Shown: positions 1 to 8,400, counted from the first letter of the stretch. The stretch is 45,493 bases of DNA from Bacteroidales bacterium UBA5287 (GCA_002411345.1 DHSL01000046.1:1-45493); one strand, 5' to 3'. The notes: generated by a model from the sequence alone, not told the origin. Numbers and translations are program-made.

Positions 1-50
1 ACATTTAGCTTAACTAATCAAATCAATTTATTAATTTAAATTATTTATTT

Positions 51-905
51 ATGAAAACGAGAAAACTAACAAGAAAAAGTTTAAATGAATTAGAGATTTT
101 GATGCCTAAATTAAGTGAAATTCAACAAAAAACATTTGTCGGAGGAGGAGATGGGTCTTACCTTAGTCCATATACATGGGACGAATATACTTGTATATTA
201 TCCAATGGCACATGGTTTGGAGGGTATGTAGAAGGATTCGGATATATTGATAGCGGAACATCATATGGTAGTAGCTCATATGAAGATAGTGGCTCATACT
301 ACGATACTAGTGGCTCATACGGTATCAATGATAGTGGTTCATATGGTAGTGGCTCATACGGAGACGATAATCAAACAAAATGGAATAATATACAACCACA
401 AATTTCCAGTCAACTTGCTGCTTATGGTTATAACATTTCACAATACAGCATCTCAATTTTAGATGCAGTGGGTAGGTCACATATAGATTCTTCTAACAAT
501 ATATTTCTAAAAGATTCTTTTTTTAATATGACGGTGAATGATCAGGTATCAGTTTTGATACATGAATTCACACATACAGATTGTGATAAGGCTTACGATC
601 CTAATTTTAAGATTACTATCCTCCAGCAGGATTTCACATTTTCAAGCACAATGTCTAATGATGTGTTCGAGTATTATAAGTCTATAAATTTTGGAAGTAG
701 TATAGAAGAAATTGTGACAAATCTACAAGATGCTTATTATGGTAATCTTTCTGCCCCCCAAAAGTATCTTAATGAAATTTTTGCTTATGAGGAAGAAAAA
801 AGATTATTTCCCAACGTTTCCGAAAAATATAGGAGGGAAAGAGAGGGGAAGATATATTTTTACCAGCAATTGTACAGAATAGCACAAGCAGGTCTAGGTT
901 ACTAA
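51..905 (+). CDS. GG-leader protein with HEXXH metallopeptidase-like domain
   Basis: This 284-residue protein has three visible parts. Residues 1-33 look like a Bacteroidales double-glycine leader: a charged start, then LSEIQQKTFVGGG with the Gly pair at 31-32, as in natural-product/bacteriocin-like precursors cut by C39 peptidase-ABC exporters. Residues about 60-105 are a low-complexity tract of short Gly/Ser/Tyr/Asp repeats encoded by imperfect tandem DNA repeats (about 250-365). Residues about 115-284 form a globular domain with LIHEFTH (H171, E172, H175), a zinc-metallopeptidase signature, and a downstream NEIFAYEEE segment (E242) that could give the third zinc ligand as in gluzincins. 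No Sec signal is seen, so export by a GG-peptidase transporter is inferred; no such transporter lies in the window, which begins just upstream. The specific family is not recognised. The leader call is good, the peptidase call moderate. Confidence 0.7.
   Translation: MKTRKLTRKSLNELEILMPKLSEIQQKTFVGGGDGSYLSPYTWDEYTCILSNGTWFGGYVEGFGYIDSGTSYGSSSYEDSGSYYDTSGSYGINDSGSYGSGSYGDDNQTKWNNIQPQISSQLAAYGYNISQYSISILDAVGRSHIDSSNNIFLKDSFFNMTVNDQVSVLIHEFTHTDCDKAYDPNFKITILQQDFTFSSTMSNDVFEYYKSINFGSSIEEIVTNLQDAYYGNLSAPQKYLNEIFAYEEEKRLFPNVSEKYRREREGKIYFYQQLYRIAQAGLGY
250..365 (+). repeat. imperfect short tandem repeats inside the GG-leader gene
   Basis: Variants of a 12-15 base unit resembling agtggctcatatggt recur about six times and encode Ser-Gly-Ser-Tyr-type peptides. 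The tract separates leader and peptidase-like domain and probably forms a flexible linker. Such repeats can change length by slippage. Confidence 0.6.
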
Positions 906-944
906 ATTACTATAGATTTTAAATCCATAGGTCTAAACGAAAGA

Positions 945-1232
945 ATGAAATTTTCTATGTCAATATCCAATCGGAATTTGCAGTATTCGGATTATCTCGA
1001 TGATACTCAAGATACTTTTGAATTATTTCATCGATTATACGTCTTGTACTCCAGAAATCATATCCTATTAACCAAAAGTATTGGTACTAATTGCCTTTGC
1101 ACTATACAGGGTACTCTTGTTAAAGATGATGATAAATTCAACAATATTCCAACATATTACAAAGGTGAAAAAATTATACAAACTAAAGTAGCTGCAATGA
1201 AATTGCAGGGTTTTAACCCCTTAATTAGATAA
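945..1232 (+). CDS. hypothetical protein, 95 aa
   Basis: This is an uninterrupted reading frame between the GG-leader gene and a secreted-protein gene, on the same strand, 39 bases after the first and 13 bases before the second. It has no signal peptide, membrane segment or motif I recognise. The product is mixed-charge with aromatic residues in the first half (LFHRLYVLYSRN). The tight packing suggests one transcript with its neighbours, but it could also be a decayed remnant of a longer gene. No function is proposed. Confidence 0.4.
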   Translation: MKFSMSISNRNLQYSDYLDDTQDTFELFHRLYVLYSRNHILLTKSIGTNCLCTIQGTLVKDDDKFNNIPTYYKGEKIIQTKVAAMKLQGFNPLIR

Positions 1233-1245
1233 TAAAAAATACAAT

Positions 1246-1794
1246 ATGAAATATTTTTTTAAAACTACGCTATTAAGTATTCTCATACTTACAAGTTACC
1301 CACTTTATTCTCAACTCAAAGTGGAGAGTGATTTCAATAGAGAGGAGCGTAAATTAAATGTTAAACTAACAAATAAAAGCCCTTTCATTATGTTGTTTAT
1401 GACAGAACATTTAACGAATAAGCCATTTATATCTATTGAATGTTTTGATTCACAGATGAATGCAATAGAATGGCTGAGGCATCCACCATTCGAGAACGAG
1501 CACGATGGCCCATACCTATTTAAAGAAATGTACGTAATTTTGAAACAAAACGAATCTTATCTGTTATCGTTTAACATTAAACCTGACAAAACAAAGAAGA
1601 AGCCCAAATACTTTGAGGTAACTTATCATTTACCTCATTTTCTATATGATGTTGAAAATATGGAAAATGAAAAAGAATTTCTTGAAAAAAGATATAAATA
1701 CCTTAAAGACAGGCAAAATTTTGGGTTTAAAGAACTATTTGAATTTGAAAAGAAATGCCAACAGTGTGTGAATAATAGTGAGGATGTTAGATGA
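1246..1794 (+). CDS. hypothetical secreted protein, 182 aa
   Basis: The product begins with a clear Sec-type signal peptide: MKYFFK, a hydrophobic run, then a likely cleavage after YPLYS before QLKVES. The mature part of about 160 residues begins beta-rich (KLNVKLTNKSPFIMLF) and ends in a charged, probably helical tail with two Cys residues near the C terminus (KKCQQC). No known family is recognised. It follows the 95-residue ORF by 13 bases and is likely co-transcribed with it. The protein is probably periplasmic or secreted; a link to the GG-leader protein upstream is only positional. Confidence 0.6.
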   Translation: MKYFFKTTLLSILILTSYPLYSQLKVESDFNREERKLNVKLTNKSPFIMLFMTEHLTNKPFISIECFDSQMNAIEWLRHPPFENEHDGPYLFKEMYVILKQNESYLLSFNIKPDKTKKKPKYFEVTYHLPHFLYDVENMENEKEFLEKRYKYLKDRQNFGFKELFEFEKKCQQCVNNSEDVR

Positions 1795-1952
1795 AAATGA
1801 GACATTATGTAGAATAATATCAGTCAAAAAGAAGAATATAGTGAAATAATTGAATGTTTAGCAGTTATCGGTGAACTTGGAATTGGTTTTACGTATTTTT
1901 TTACCTATTCCCTAACGATGATGACTCACACAGTATGGTATTATATTACCTT
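1795..1952 (+). other. decayed coding sequence, not identified
   Basis: Two overlapping frames carry protein-like text without a proper start: one reads EEYSEIIECLAVIGELGIGF, the next continues as YLFPNDDDSHSMVLYYLVTI and runs toward the IS30 relic. This looks like a small gene with a frameshift, cut by the insertion-sequence end that follows. The identity is unknown. Confidence 0.3.
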
Positions 1953-2099
1953 GTAACAATAGAATCCGACGTATGCAAATCCGATGTTAAGCAGGTACAG
2001 CACGATTTGAACATAAGACCAAGGAAAAAATTGAGATTTTAAACGCCGAAAAAAATATTTTTTGCATCTTTGCTAAACGATGTTGTATTTAATACTTGA
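1953..2099 (+). pseudogene. IS30-family transposase, C-terminal relic
   Basis: One frame reads SDVKQVQHDLNIRPRKKLRF, an in-frame stop at 2040, then TPKKIFFASLLNDVVFNT and a terminal stop at 2097-2099. This matches the C-terminal signature of IS30-type DDE transposases (LNNRPRK-LGF-TP-EVFF). The rest of the transposase (DDE core and N-terminal HTH) is missing upstream. The internal stop and lost 5' part make it a dead relic. A second IS30 relic in the same orientation lies beyond the rhamnosidase gene (5917-6208). Confidence 0.75.
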
Positions 2100-2199
2100 A
2101 TCCACGTTTAAATCACATAGAAAATGTTTTATTAAACGCTAATTTTCAAATATTTAATTTTTTATCAATACTTAGACAAGCTCTAATAAAAAGTCAAAA

Positions 2200-2337
2200 A
2201 TGAAACAAAAAGTAAAAGTAGGTTTGTTTGGTGTAGGTTTAGAGACCTATTGGCCACAGTTTGAAAGATTGCTTTTTCGATTGACTGGCTATCAGCAGGA
2301 TATTGCGAGTCAAGCCCTCAATAATAAGTCTTTTCGT
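2200..2337 (+). pseudogene. N-terminal stub of a sugar isomerase (fucose/arabinose isomerase-like)
   Basis: An ATG at 2200 opens about 45 codons whose product begins VKVGLFGVGLETYWPQFE and continues RLTGY. This strongly resembles the N terminus of L-fucose/L-arabinose isomerase-like proteins (VGLFGIGLDTYWPQF type). Homology seems to end after about 35 residues, and the frame runs without a stop into the signal peptide of the next gene. I read it as a truncated isomerase gene whose 3' part was deleted, bringing its start next to the glycosidase. A genuine fused protein is less likely because a lipoprotein signal sits in the middle. Confidence 0.6.
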
Positions 2338-5300
2338 ATGAAAACAAGTTTTAAAATAATGATTGTGTTGATAAGTGTCCTTGCCGTTTTCTCATGTGCA
2401 AACTCATCCGGCCAAGGATTGGAAATAGGCTTTGTAAATCCGCCTGATTCCGCTCGTCCGGGAGTGTATTGGTATTTTATGGACGGCAATGTTTCGAAAG
2501 AATCGATAACGAAAGATTTGGAGGCAATGAAAGAAGCCGGTATCGGTTATGTAGTCTATCTTGAAGTCAATGTCGGCGTTCCGCGCGGTAAAGTCGATTT
2601 CCTCAGTGAGGAATGGAAAGATTTGTTCGGCTATGCCGTCAAGGAGTGTGAGCGTCTGGGCATATTCATCACGTTGGGTACCGGACCGGGATGGTGTGGA
2701 AGCGGAGGCCCTTGGGTAGAAGCCGCACAATCCATGCAGCATTTGGTATATTCGTCTGCGGAAGTGACCGGAGGCGGAAAGCAAACCATTCAATTACCTA
2801 AACCTGCACCACGTATGCCTTTCTTTGGTGAAGAAACATTAACACCCGAATTGAAGGCAAGGTGGGAAACGTTTTACGAAGATGTTGCAGTGCTGGCTTT
2901 TCCTGCAGGCAGTACTTTGATAGGTACAGACCGCACGCCCGGGCAGGATTATAGTTTTTTGAACATGAAAGAAATTGATGAAAAAGCCTTGTATTACCGT
3001 CGGCCGTACAGTTCGGCCGATAGTGTCCGGCAGTATCTGTCAATGTCTCACGAAGCTCAGCCAGGAGATAAAGCCGTAAAAAAGAGCCAAATCATCGACC
3101 TGAGCGATAAACTACAATCGGACGGTACGCTAAGTTGGGATGTTCCCCAAGGCAAATGGATGGTTATGCGTTTCGGCAGTCGTAACAATGGTGCGATTAC
3201 CCGTCCAGCACCACATCCAGGCTTGGGATTTGAATCCGACAAATTCGATACTGTTGCCATAAGTGCCCATTTAGACCAGTTCACTGGAAAGCTCTTTCAA
3301 CATATCGGTTTCACAAAATCTAATTCCAAAGGCGGATTACAGATGCTGCATATCGACAGTTGGGAGATGGGTGCGCAAAACTGGACCCCCCGTTTCCGTG
3401 ATGAATTTATCAAACGCAGGGGATATGACCCGTTTCCGTATTATCCGCTCTATGCAGGAGTTATGGTGGAAAATCGGGAGGAAAGTGAACGCTTCCTATG
3501 GGACATGAGGCAAACAGCACAAGAATTGGTAGTGGAAAATCATTCCGGCTATGTAATGAAGTATGCTAAGCGTTATGGATTAGGCGTTTCCATCGAACCT
3601 TATGACATGACACCTTTGGCAGATATGGAATTGGCGGCCTCCAGCGATATGCCGATGTGTGAATTTTGGAGCCTCGGAGGTTTCAATACCTCATTCGGAG
3701 TAACTGAGGGTACATCGGTGTCGCATCTGTTGGGACAAGCGGTAGTACCTGCCGAATCTTTTACCGCTGTGGACAATTGGAAGCAACATCCAGGCTCAAT
3801 GAAAAATCAGGGTGAATGGGCGTATGCAGCCGGTATCAATCGCTTCGTTTACCATACCTTCCAGCATCAGTCTTTGCCCGACAGCCTGCGCCCAGGCATG
3901 ACGATGGGACCTTATGGCGTTCATTGGGACCGCAACCAAACATGGTGGCCGATGGTTGATGCCTATCATCGCTACGTAGCGCGTTGTCAATACATGCTAC
4001 AACAGGGACGTACCGTAGCCGATGTGCTTTATCTCGCACCTGAAGCATCTCCTTTTGTATTCCGTGCGCCCGAATCGGCATACGAATACGAAAATCCCAT
4101 GTTGCCGGACAGAAAAGGTTATAACTTCGACGCTTGTCCGCCCAGCATGTTATATAAAGCCGAAGTGAAAGACAACAATATTGTTTTTCCAGGTGGTGCC
4201 ACTTATCGCATACTCGTGCTTCCATATTTCAAAACCATGACACCTGAGCTGTTAAAGAAAATAAAGGAACTCATCCGCAATGGAGCAACAATGATAGGAC
4301 TTCCACCAGAAAAATCCCCCAGCCTTAGCAATTATCCTCTATGTGATGAAGAATTGAAGGCTTTGGTGTTGGAGTTATGGGGTGCAGAAGAGACTTCTGA
4401 AACGTTGACTACTCGTATTTTTGGAAAAGGGAAAATCATCTGGGGACAGGAATTGAAAAACAAGTCTGACAATCTATATCCACATTACGATATTACCGCA
4501 AAAATACTTGCAGAAAGTGTTCCTGTCGATTTCGAGTCGGAAGGTGGTATTCGTTACACACATCGTACATTGAATGGCGCTGACATCTATTTCGTCTCCA
4601 ATCGTACTGAAAAGCCGACAACCGAAACATGTAAATTCCGCATCATAGGCTCCAAACCGGAGCTATGGAATCCGGTTAGTGGTGAAATGCGTGCTTTGCC
4701 CGAATATTCCCAAGTAGGAAAACAAACCATCATACCGCTTCGATTCGACACGAACGAAGGTTATTTCATTGTATTTCGCACCGAGGGTCTATCGCCTACA
4801 TCGAAAACCAATTTCCCTGAAATACATCAATTGGTGGTGTTGGATGCTCCGTGGACGGTATCTTTCGACCCCAAATGGGGAGGCCCTGCATTGGCGGTAT
4901 TCGACCGATTGACGGACTGGACGCAGAATTCCGACTCCGGCATCAAATACTACTCCGGAACGGCTATTTATAAACAAACATTTGATTTGCCGAAATCGGT
5001 CGCGAAATCGTTGTTCCTGGATTTGGGAAAGGTAAACAATATGGCTCGTGTGAAACTCAATGGTAAAGATTTAGGCGTGATATGGACATTCCCTTGGCGA
5101 GTGGATATTTCCGATGCTGTGAAACCGAGTGGCAATCAGTTAGAAATAGAGGTGGTTAACCTCTGGCCCAACCGGTTGATAGGCGATGAGCAACTTCCTG
5201 ACGATGGAACAGGTAACGGACAATGGCCGAAATGGTTGACGGAAGGTAAACCCCGTACGAGCGGCAGGTATACCTTCACAACCTACAAGCATTTCGACAA

Positions 5301-5361
5301 AAATTCTCCATTACTTGAATCGGGATTGATTGGTCCTGTAAAGATATTAGTTAAGAACTAA
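2338..5361 (+). CDS. alpha-L-rhamnosidase-like glycoside hydrolase, GH106 type (lipoprotein)
   Basis: The product is about 1007 residues from the ATG at 2338. That start is chosen because MKTSFKIMIVLISVLAVFSC is a lipoprotein signal with Cys20 as the lipidation site; the upstream ATG at 2200 would add an isomerase stub. The mature N-terminal part has the GH106 pattern: RPGVYWYFMDGNVSKESITK, EAGIGYVVYLEV, GPGWCGSGGPWV, and later HIDSWEMGAQNWTPRFRDEF. The C-terminal 150 residues carry a beta-sandwich of the carbohydrate-binding type (YYSGTAIYKQTFDLP, VKLNGKDLGVIWTFPWRVDI). The family removes terminal L-rhamnose from plant or microbial polysaccharides such as rhamnogalacturonan at the cell surface or in the periplasm. 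The gene is clearly richer in G and C than its flanks and lies between two IS30 relics, which suggests recent acquisition. No susCD pair or regulator is next to it. Confidence 0.8.
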   Translation: MKTSFKIMIVLISVLAVFSCANSSGQGLEIGFVNPPDSARPGVYWYFMDGNVSKESITKDLEAMKEAGIGYVVYLEVNVGVPRGKVDFLSEEWKDLFGYAVKECERLGIFITLGTGPGWCGSGGPWVEAAQSMQHLVYSSAEVTGGGKQTIQLPKPAPRMPFFGEETLTPELKARWETFYEDVAVLAFPAGSTLIGTDRTPGQDYSFLNMKEIDEKALYYRRPYSSADSVRQYLSMSHEAQPGDKAVKKSQIIDLSDKLQSDGTLSWDVPQGKWMVMRFGSRNNGAITRPAPHPGLGFESDKFDTVAISAHLDQFTGKLFQHIGFTKSNSKGGLQMLHIDSWEMGAQNWTPRFRDEFIKRRGYDPFPYYPLYAGVMVENREESERFLWDMRQTAQELVVENHSGYVMKYAKRYGLGVSIEPYDMTPLADMELAASSDMPMCEFWSLGGFNTSFGVTEGTSVSHLLGQAVVPAESFTAVDNWKQHPGSMKNQGEWAYAAGINRFVYHTFQHQSLPDSLRPGMTMGPYGVHWDRNQTWWPMVDAYHRYVARCQYMLQQGRTVADVLYLAPEASPFVFRAPESAYEYENPMLPDRKGYNFDACPPSMLYKAEVKDNNIVFPGGATYRILVLPYFKTMTPELLKKIKELIRNGATMIGLPPEKSPSLSNYPLCDEELKALVLELWGAEETSETLTTRIFGKGKIIWGQELKNKSDNLYPHYDITAKILAESVPVDFESEGGIRYTHRTLNGADIYFVSNRTEKPTTETCKFRIIGSKPELWNPVSGEMRALPEYSQVGKQTIIPLRFDTNEGYFIVFRTEGLSPTSKTNFPEIHQLVVLDAPWTVSFDPKWGGPALAVFDRLTDWTQNSDSGIKYYSGTAIYKQTFDLPKSVAKSLFLDLGKVNNMARVKLNGKDLGVIWTFPWRVDISDAVKPSGNQLEIEVVNLWPNRLIGDEQLPDDGTGNGQWPKWLTEGKPRTSGRYTFTTYKHFDKNSPLLESGLIGPVKILVKN

Positions 5362-5916
5362 GTATTATACATCATAACATCGTTGACATAAATCTCTTAG
5401 ACGATAGACTTTCATCTAGCAGATGTAGCTTAAGATCGCTTCTGATGAAGCGAATAAAATGATTCGTACACTATCGATGATTATTTTTTGAATTAAATTA
5501 ATCTCTGCAGTTAGAGATGATTTTCGTGTCAGATCATCCGAAAGTTATTTTGATGTTCGATTGTTCTGTGAACTGTACCTATGATGCATTGTGAAAAATG
5601 TAAAAATCGGCAGTTCTTTCCTTGACGTGTTCAAATGAAGTAAATTGCTGTGTGTTATAAAAACACTTTATTGCATTGTCGTTAAGCTTTTCAATAATGC
5701 TATTTATCTAAGGCTCTGCCAATGATATAAAAAAGGTGTTAAGCAATACGCATCAGATAGTCTCACATCCGTATGGTTATAGATTACTGCCCCTGAAAGA
5801 GATTTCGCAATCCTTTTGGAGGAAGTTTGGCATCTAGTAGTTTCTCAAAAAGTCAATTACTCTTGCAGCCACGCTTTTTGCCGATTTATTAGCGATGGGA
5901 TAAATGCAGGCGCACA
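5362..5916. other. non-coding or fully decayed stretch
   Basis: No reading frame, RNA gene or clear terminator is seen here in either direction. Short protein-like scraps occur in several frames, but none is recognised. The stretch joins the rhamnosidase gene to an IS30 relic and is probably eroded mobile DNA. Confidence 0.4.
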
Positions 5917-6208
5917 TTTACAAGGCAGAAACAAGATTTCGTGGAAGAGCATTTAAAGAAAAAGTGGTCGCCCGAGCAAATCGTCGGTTATTGCAAGGAA
6001 AACGACATCTACATGGTTTCTCTTCAAACCATCTATGAATACGTCCATGACGATAAGGCCTTGGGTAGAACACTCCACACGATCTTCGTCATAAGCTGAA
6101 GCATCGGAAACGACCGGTGGGCAGTGAACGCGCGGTTATAAAGGGAAAGGTCAGCAAAGAGGAGCATCCCGACGTGGTCGATCAAAAGCGTTTGGGGGAT
6201 TGGGCAGT
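5917..6208 (+). pseudogene. IS30-family transposase, N-terminal/middle relic
   Basis: One frame reads FTRQKQDFVEEHLKKKWSPE followed by QIVGYCKENDIYMVSLQTIY and EYVHDDKALG, typical of IS30 transposases (WSPEQI, VSHETIY, DDK-GG). At about 6078 a one-base shift moves the match to another frame: DLRHKLKHRKRPVG, then VVDQKRLGDWAV. The GDWE-D motif of the DDE core should follow, but homology stops at about 6208. The N-terminal HTH part is not recognisable. It is truncated and frameshifted, with the same orientation as the C-terminal relic at 1953-2099 but containing a different part of the gene. Confidence 0.75.
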
Positions 6209-6244
6209 GCTTTGTGAGGTAGTTAACAAAGATATATTAAGTAT

Positions 6245-6876
6245 TTAATGCAAATAATAAACAATACCAAATCGGAAACCGCTTTCATCCGTACGAATAT
6301 GATATCTTTCCATAGAAAATGGAATCAGACTATGGATTTTGTAGTATGGGTTGACGAACATGCCTAAAGGTTCATTTTTCAGGTCATATTTTACGCCTAA
6401 TCCTATCATTGCACCAATCCCTGTCTGACTGTCTAAATGATTCTCTTTTTCGGTATCTATCCCGAGCAACAAACCTCCATTCAAAAAAAATAATTAAGAA
6501 ATGTCCATTCAAAAGTTACCGGTATGTCTACTACTGCATTAATTACATCATATGGTTCAGGTGCATCCGGTCCTAGCGAAACATTGCTGAATTTATATTT
6601 AAATTTACTATAAGAGATCCCTGTTTCTATGTCTACACTTTTTGTAAGAGGACGTACGTAAGTAATTCCTAAAGAGTAATATCCTTTGCCGGCATAGTCC
6701 CCTGCCCCAATAATATTCTGAAAATAAAAAGCATAATTATCTCCTAAACCCGAATAAGTGATACCAATGGCTCCTTTTGTCTTCGAAAAGTTTGATTGGG
6801 CTTTTATATTCATTTGCCAGAATTGAGAAACAGAGATAAGCAATCCAATTAATAAGTATTGTACAAATCGTTTCAT
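6245..6876 (-). pseudogene. outer-membrane beta-barrel protein, frameshifted
   Basis: Two abutting frames make one protein of about 210 residues. The first (6876-6481) starts with a signal peptide (MKRFVQYLLIGLLISVSQFW, cleaved near KAQS) and has alternating strands such as GYYSLGITYVRPLTKSVDIE, ending VTFEWTFLNYFF. The second (to 6245) continues NGGLLLGIDTEK, GLGVKYDLKNEPLGMFVNPY and ends GFRFGIVYYLH, whose terminal aromatic and histidine suit a barrel closing strand. The break lies in a run of eight A on the plus strand (6483-6490); nine would restore NYFFLNGG. It is either a real null mutation, a phase-variable tract, or a sequencing error. It follows the lipoprotein gene at 7866-6913 by 36 bases, so the two are probably one transcript. 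Confidence 0.65.
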
Positions 6877-6912
6877 AGTCGCATTATTTAAAATATTATA
6901 TAGGTAAAACGA

Positions 6913-7866
6913 CTAATCCTTTACAATATTGTAATCACCTGTTGGTGAATTCTCAATCCATTTTCCCTCAATTTTTCTTTCTTCTTTAGTCCTGTTATTT
7001 ATCAGTGTCAACACATAAGACACGACTCTTTTCCTATACTCTAACTCCACATAAAAGTTGGCACCCCCGCCAGGTATCATAATTGTTTCCAATATCTGGT
7101 TTTCATCGTAATAAGAAGTGCTTGTTATTTCACCATAGTTGTTTTTATGATGAGACAGATAGATTTTGCTACCCTCTATGATTTGCGGGACTTGTACCGG
7201 TACAGGATTATCTTCTATCCATGAATCAGCATTAGGATCACTACTAATAAAATATGAGGTTCTAAGTATTCCAGCGCCACCAAAAGGAGAAAAAGAAAAA
7301 GGTGCAGGATTTATGTAATTAATTTCGAAACTCATATTTTTACGGTGATATAGCGAGTCTTTGTCATCTGTGCCAAGAGAATATGAAATATTTTCAAAAG
7401 TGTATCCGTTAGTTGATTCTTGTTTTACTACAATCTCCTTAGTAGTTCTACCGTCCTGAAGTATAATTACAAAATGAAAAGGATCTTTGGTAAAATTCTC
7501 TAATACTTCAATTTCGAGATTATAAGCAGAATTTCGAGTAATAATAAAACCTTTATCCATCCAAATGCCCTCCATCCTACCATTTCCATTTAACTTTAAA
7601 ATGCTATTTTCTCTAATAATCTTCCCATCTGCTGAATATATATCCCCATAAATATTTATCTCATTTGCCGTGCTTCTGTTTATAATATCGGAAATATTCC
7701 AATCCTGATCTAAGTTTTCTATCTTTATTGAATAAACACCTCCTTCTCCTTTAGTTATTATCTCTTTTGTGAATTCATCCGGGATATTCTCTTTTTCGCA
7801 CGATATATTGAAAAATAGAGATAGAGTTATTATAGTTATGTTTATAATTAAAGATTTTGTTTTCAT
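6913..7866 (-). CDS. hypothetical lipoprotein, 317 aa
   Basis: The product starts MKTKSLIINITIITLSLFFN followed by ISCEKENIPDEF. This is a lipoprotein signal with the lipidated Cys at about 23, followed by acidic residues. The rest looks beta-rich and has a BACON/Ig-like flavour in the first 150 residues (GGVYSIKIEN near the start, KDPFHFVIILQDGRTTKEIV about residue 130), but no family is firmly recognised. It is probably anchored in the outer or inner membrane. A weak promoter-like TATCTTTA lies upstream (plus-strand 7910-7917). The outer-membrane barrel gene follows 36 bases downstream and probably works with it. Confidence 0.65.
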   Translation of the reverse strand: MKTKSLIINITIITLSLFFNISCEKENIPDEFTKEIITKGEGGVYSIKIENLDQDWNISDIINRSTANEINIYGDIYSADGKIIRENSILKLNGNGRMEGIWMDKGFIITRNSAYNLEIEVLENFTKDPFHFVIILQDGRTTKEIVVKQESTNGYTFENISYSLGTDDKDSLYHRKNMSFEINYINPAPFSFSPFGGAGILRTSYFISSDPNADSWIEDNPVPVQVPQIIEGSKIYLSHHKNNYGEITSTSYYDENQILETIMIPGGGANFYVELEYRKRVVSYVLTLINNRTKEERKIEGKWIENSPTGDYNIVKD

Positions 7867-8257
7867 AAAGCTTTTAAATATTTAATCGATCTCAGTTTGG
7901 ATCTTGAGCTAAAGATACTTTTCAATTTTTTTAATAAATTATTATCTACCGGCAAAAATGGCCTGGAAAAAATGTTCATTAAGTACTCTGAGATAAAGAT
8001 AATCAATCCCCAAACATTTTCGAAATAATAAATGAAGAACGAAGCATCGAATTATTCTTCATCTATCAGAATTATAACTTGCTATGGTTTTGATTTCAAT
8101 AATATAGAGTTATTAATTGCTTTTGTTTATAAAGATAGATGCTATATTTACAGAAATGTTGCATATATTTAGTTATATTATGTTAATATTACTAAGGGTA
8201 TTATTACACTCATTACTTTATCTAATAAAATTCTTGATAATCAGTTTGTGAGCATTT
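7867..8257. other. AT-rich intergenic stretch
   Basis: No gene or RNA is seen here. It contains the probable promoter of the minus-strand lipoprotein gene near 7910, and otherwise AT-rich sequence with several stop codons in each frame. Confidence 0.4.
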
Positions 8258-8374
8258 ATGTTATATAAGTGTGATGGTGCATTTGTACCTTTATTGGAAA
8301 ACCATTTTAATGCTACCCTTGAAGGAGAAATGGAGACTCATATGGATGAGGTAAAAAAAACCCTAATTGATTGA
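8258..8374 (+). pseudogene. possible IS256-family transposase N-terminal scrap
   Basis: A 38-codon frame reads DGAFVPLLENHFNATLEGEM then ETHMDEVKKTLID and stops. The pattern DGAF-PLL-----LEGEM--HM-E resembles the start of IS256/mutator transposases (for example ALEAEMDAHL). Nothing else of the element is present and the frame ends inside the tRNA-operon terminator, so this is a relic at best. Confidence 0.35.
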
Positions 8375-8392
8375 ATAATCAATTAGGGTTTT
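8359..8392 (-). terminator. intrinsic terminator of the tRNA-Gly/tRNA-Leu transcript
   Basis: A perfect 12-bp stem (8361-8372 with 8377-8388, loop gaat) is bordered by a run of A on the left and T on the right, so it can act in both directions. It follows tRNA-Leu on the minus strand. Confidence 0.8.
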
Positions 8393-8400
8393 TAAATAAG

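Noticed and set aside
2404..4977. Several minus-strand frames of 60-130 codons inside the rhamnosidase gene
   Set aside because: They are antisense shadows of a GC-richer gene with no start signals or family motifs.
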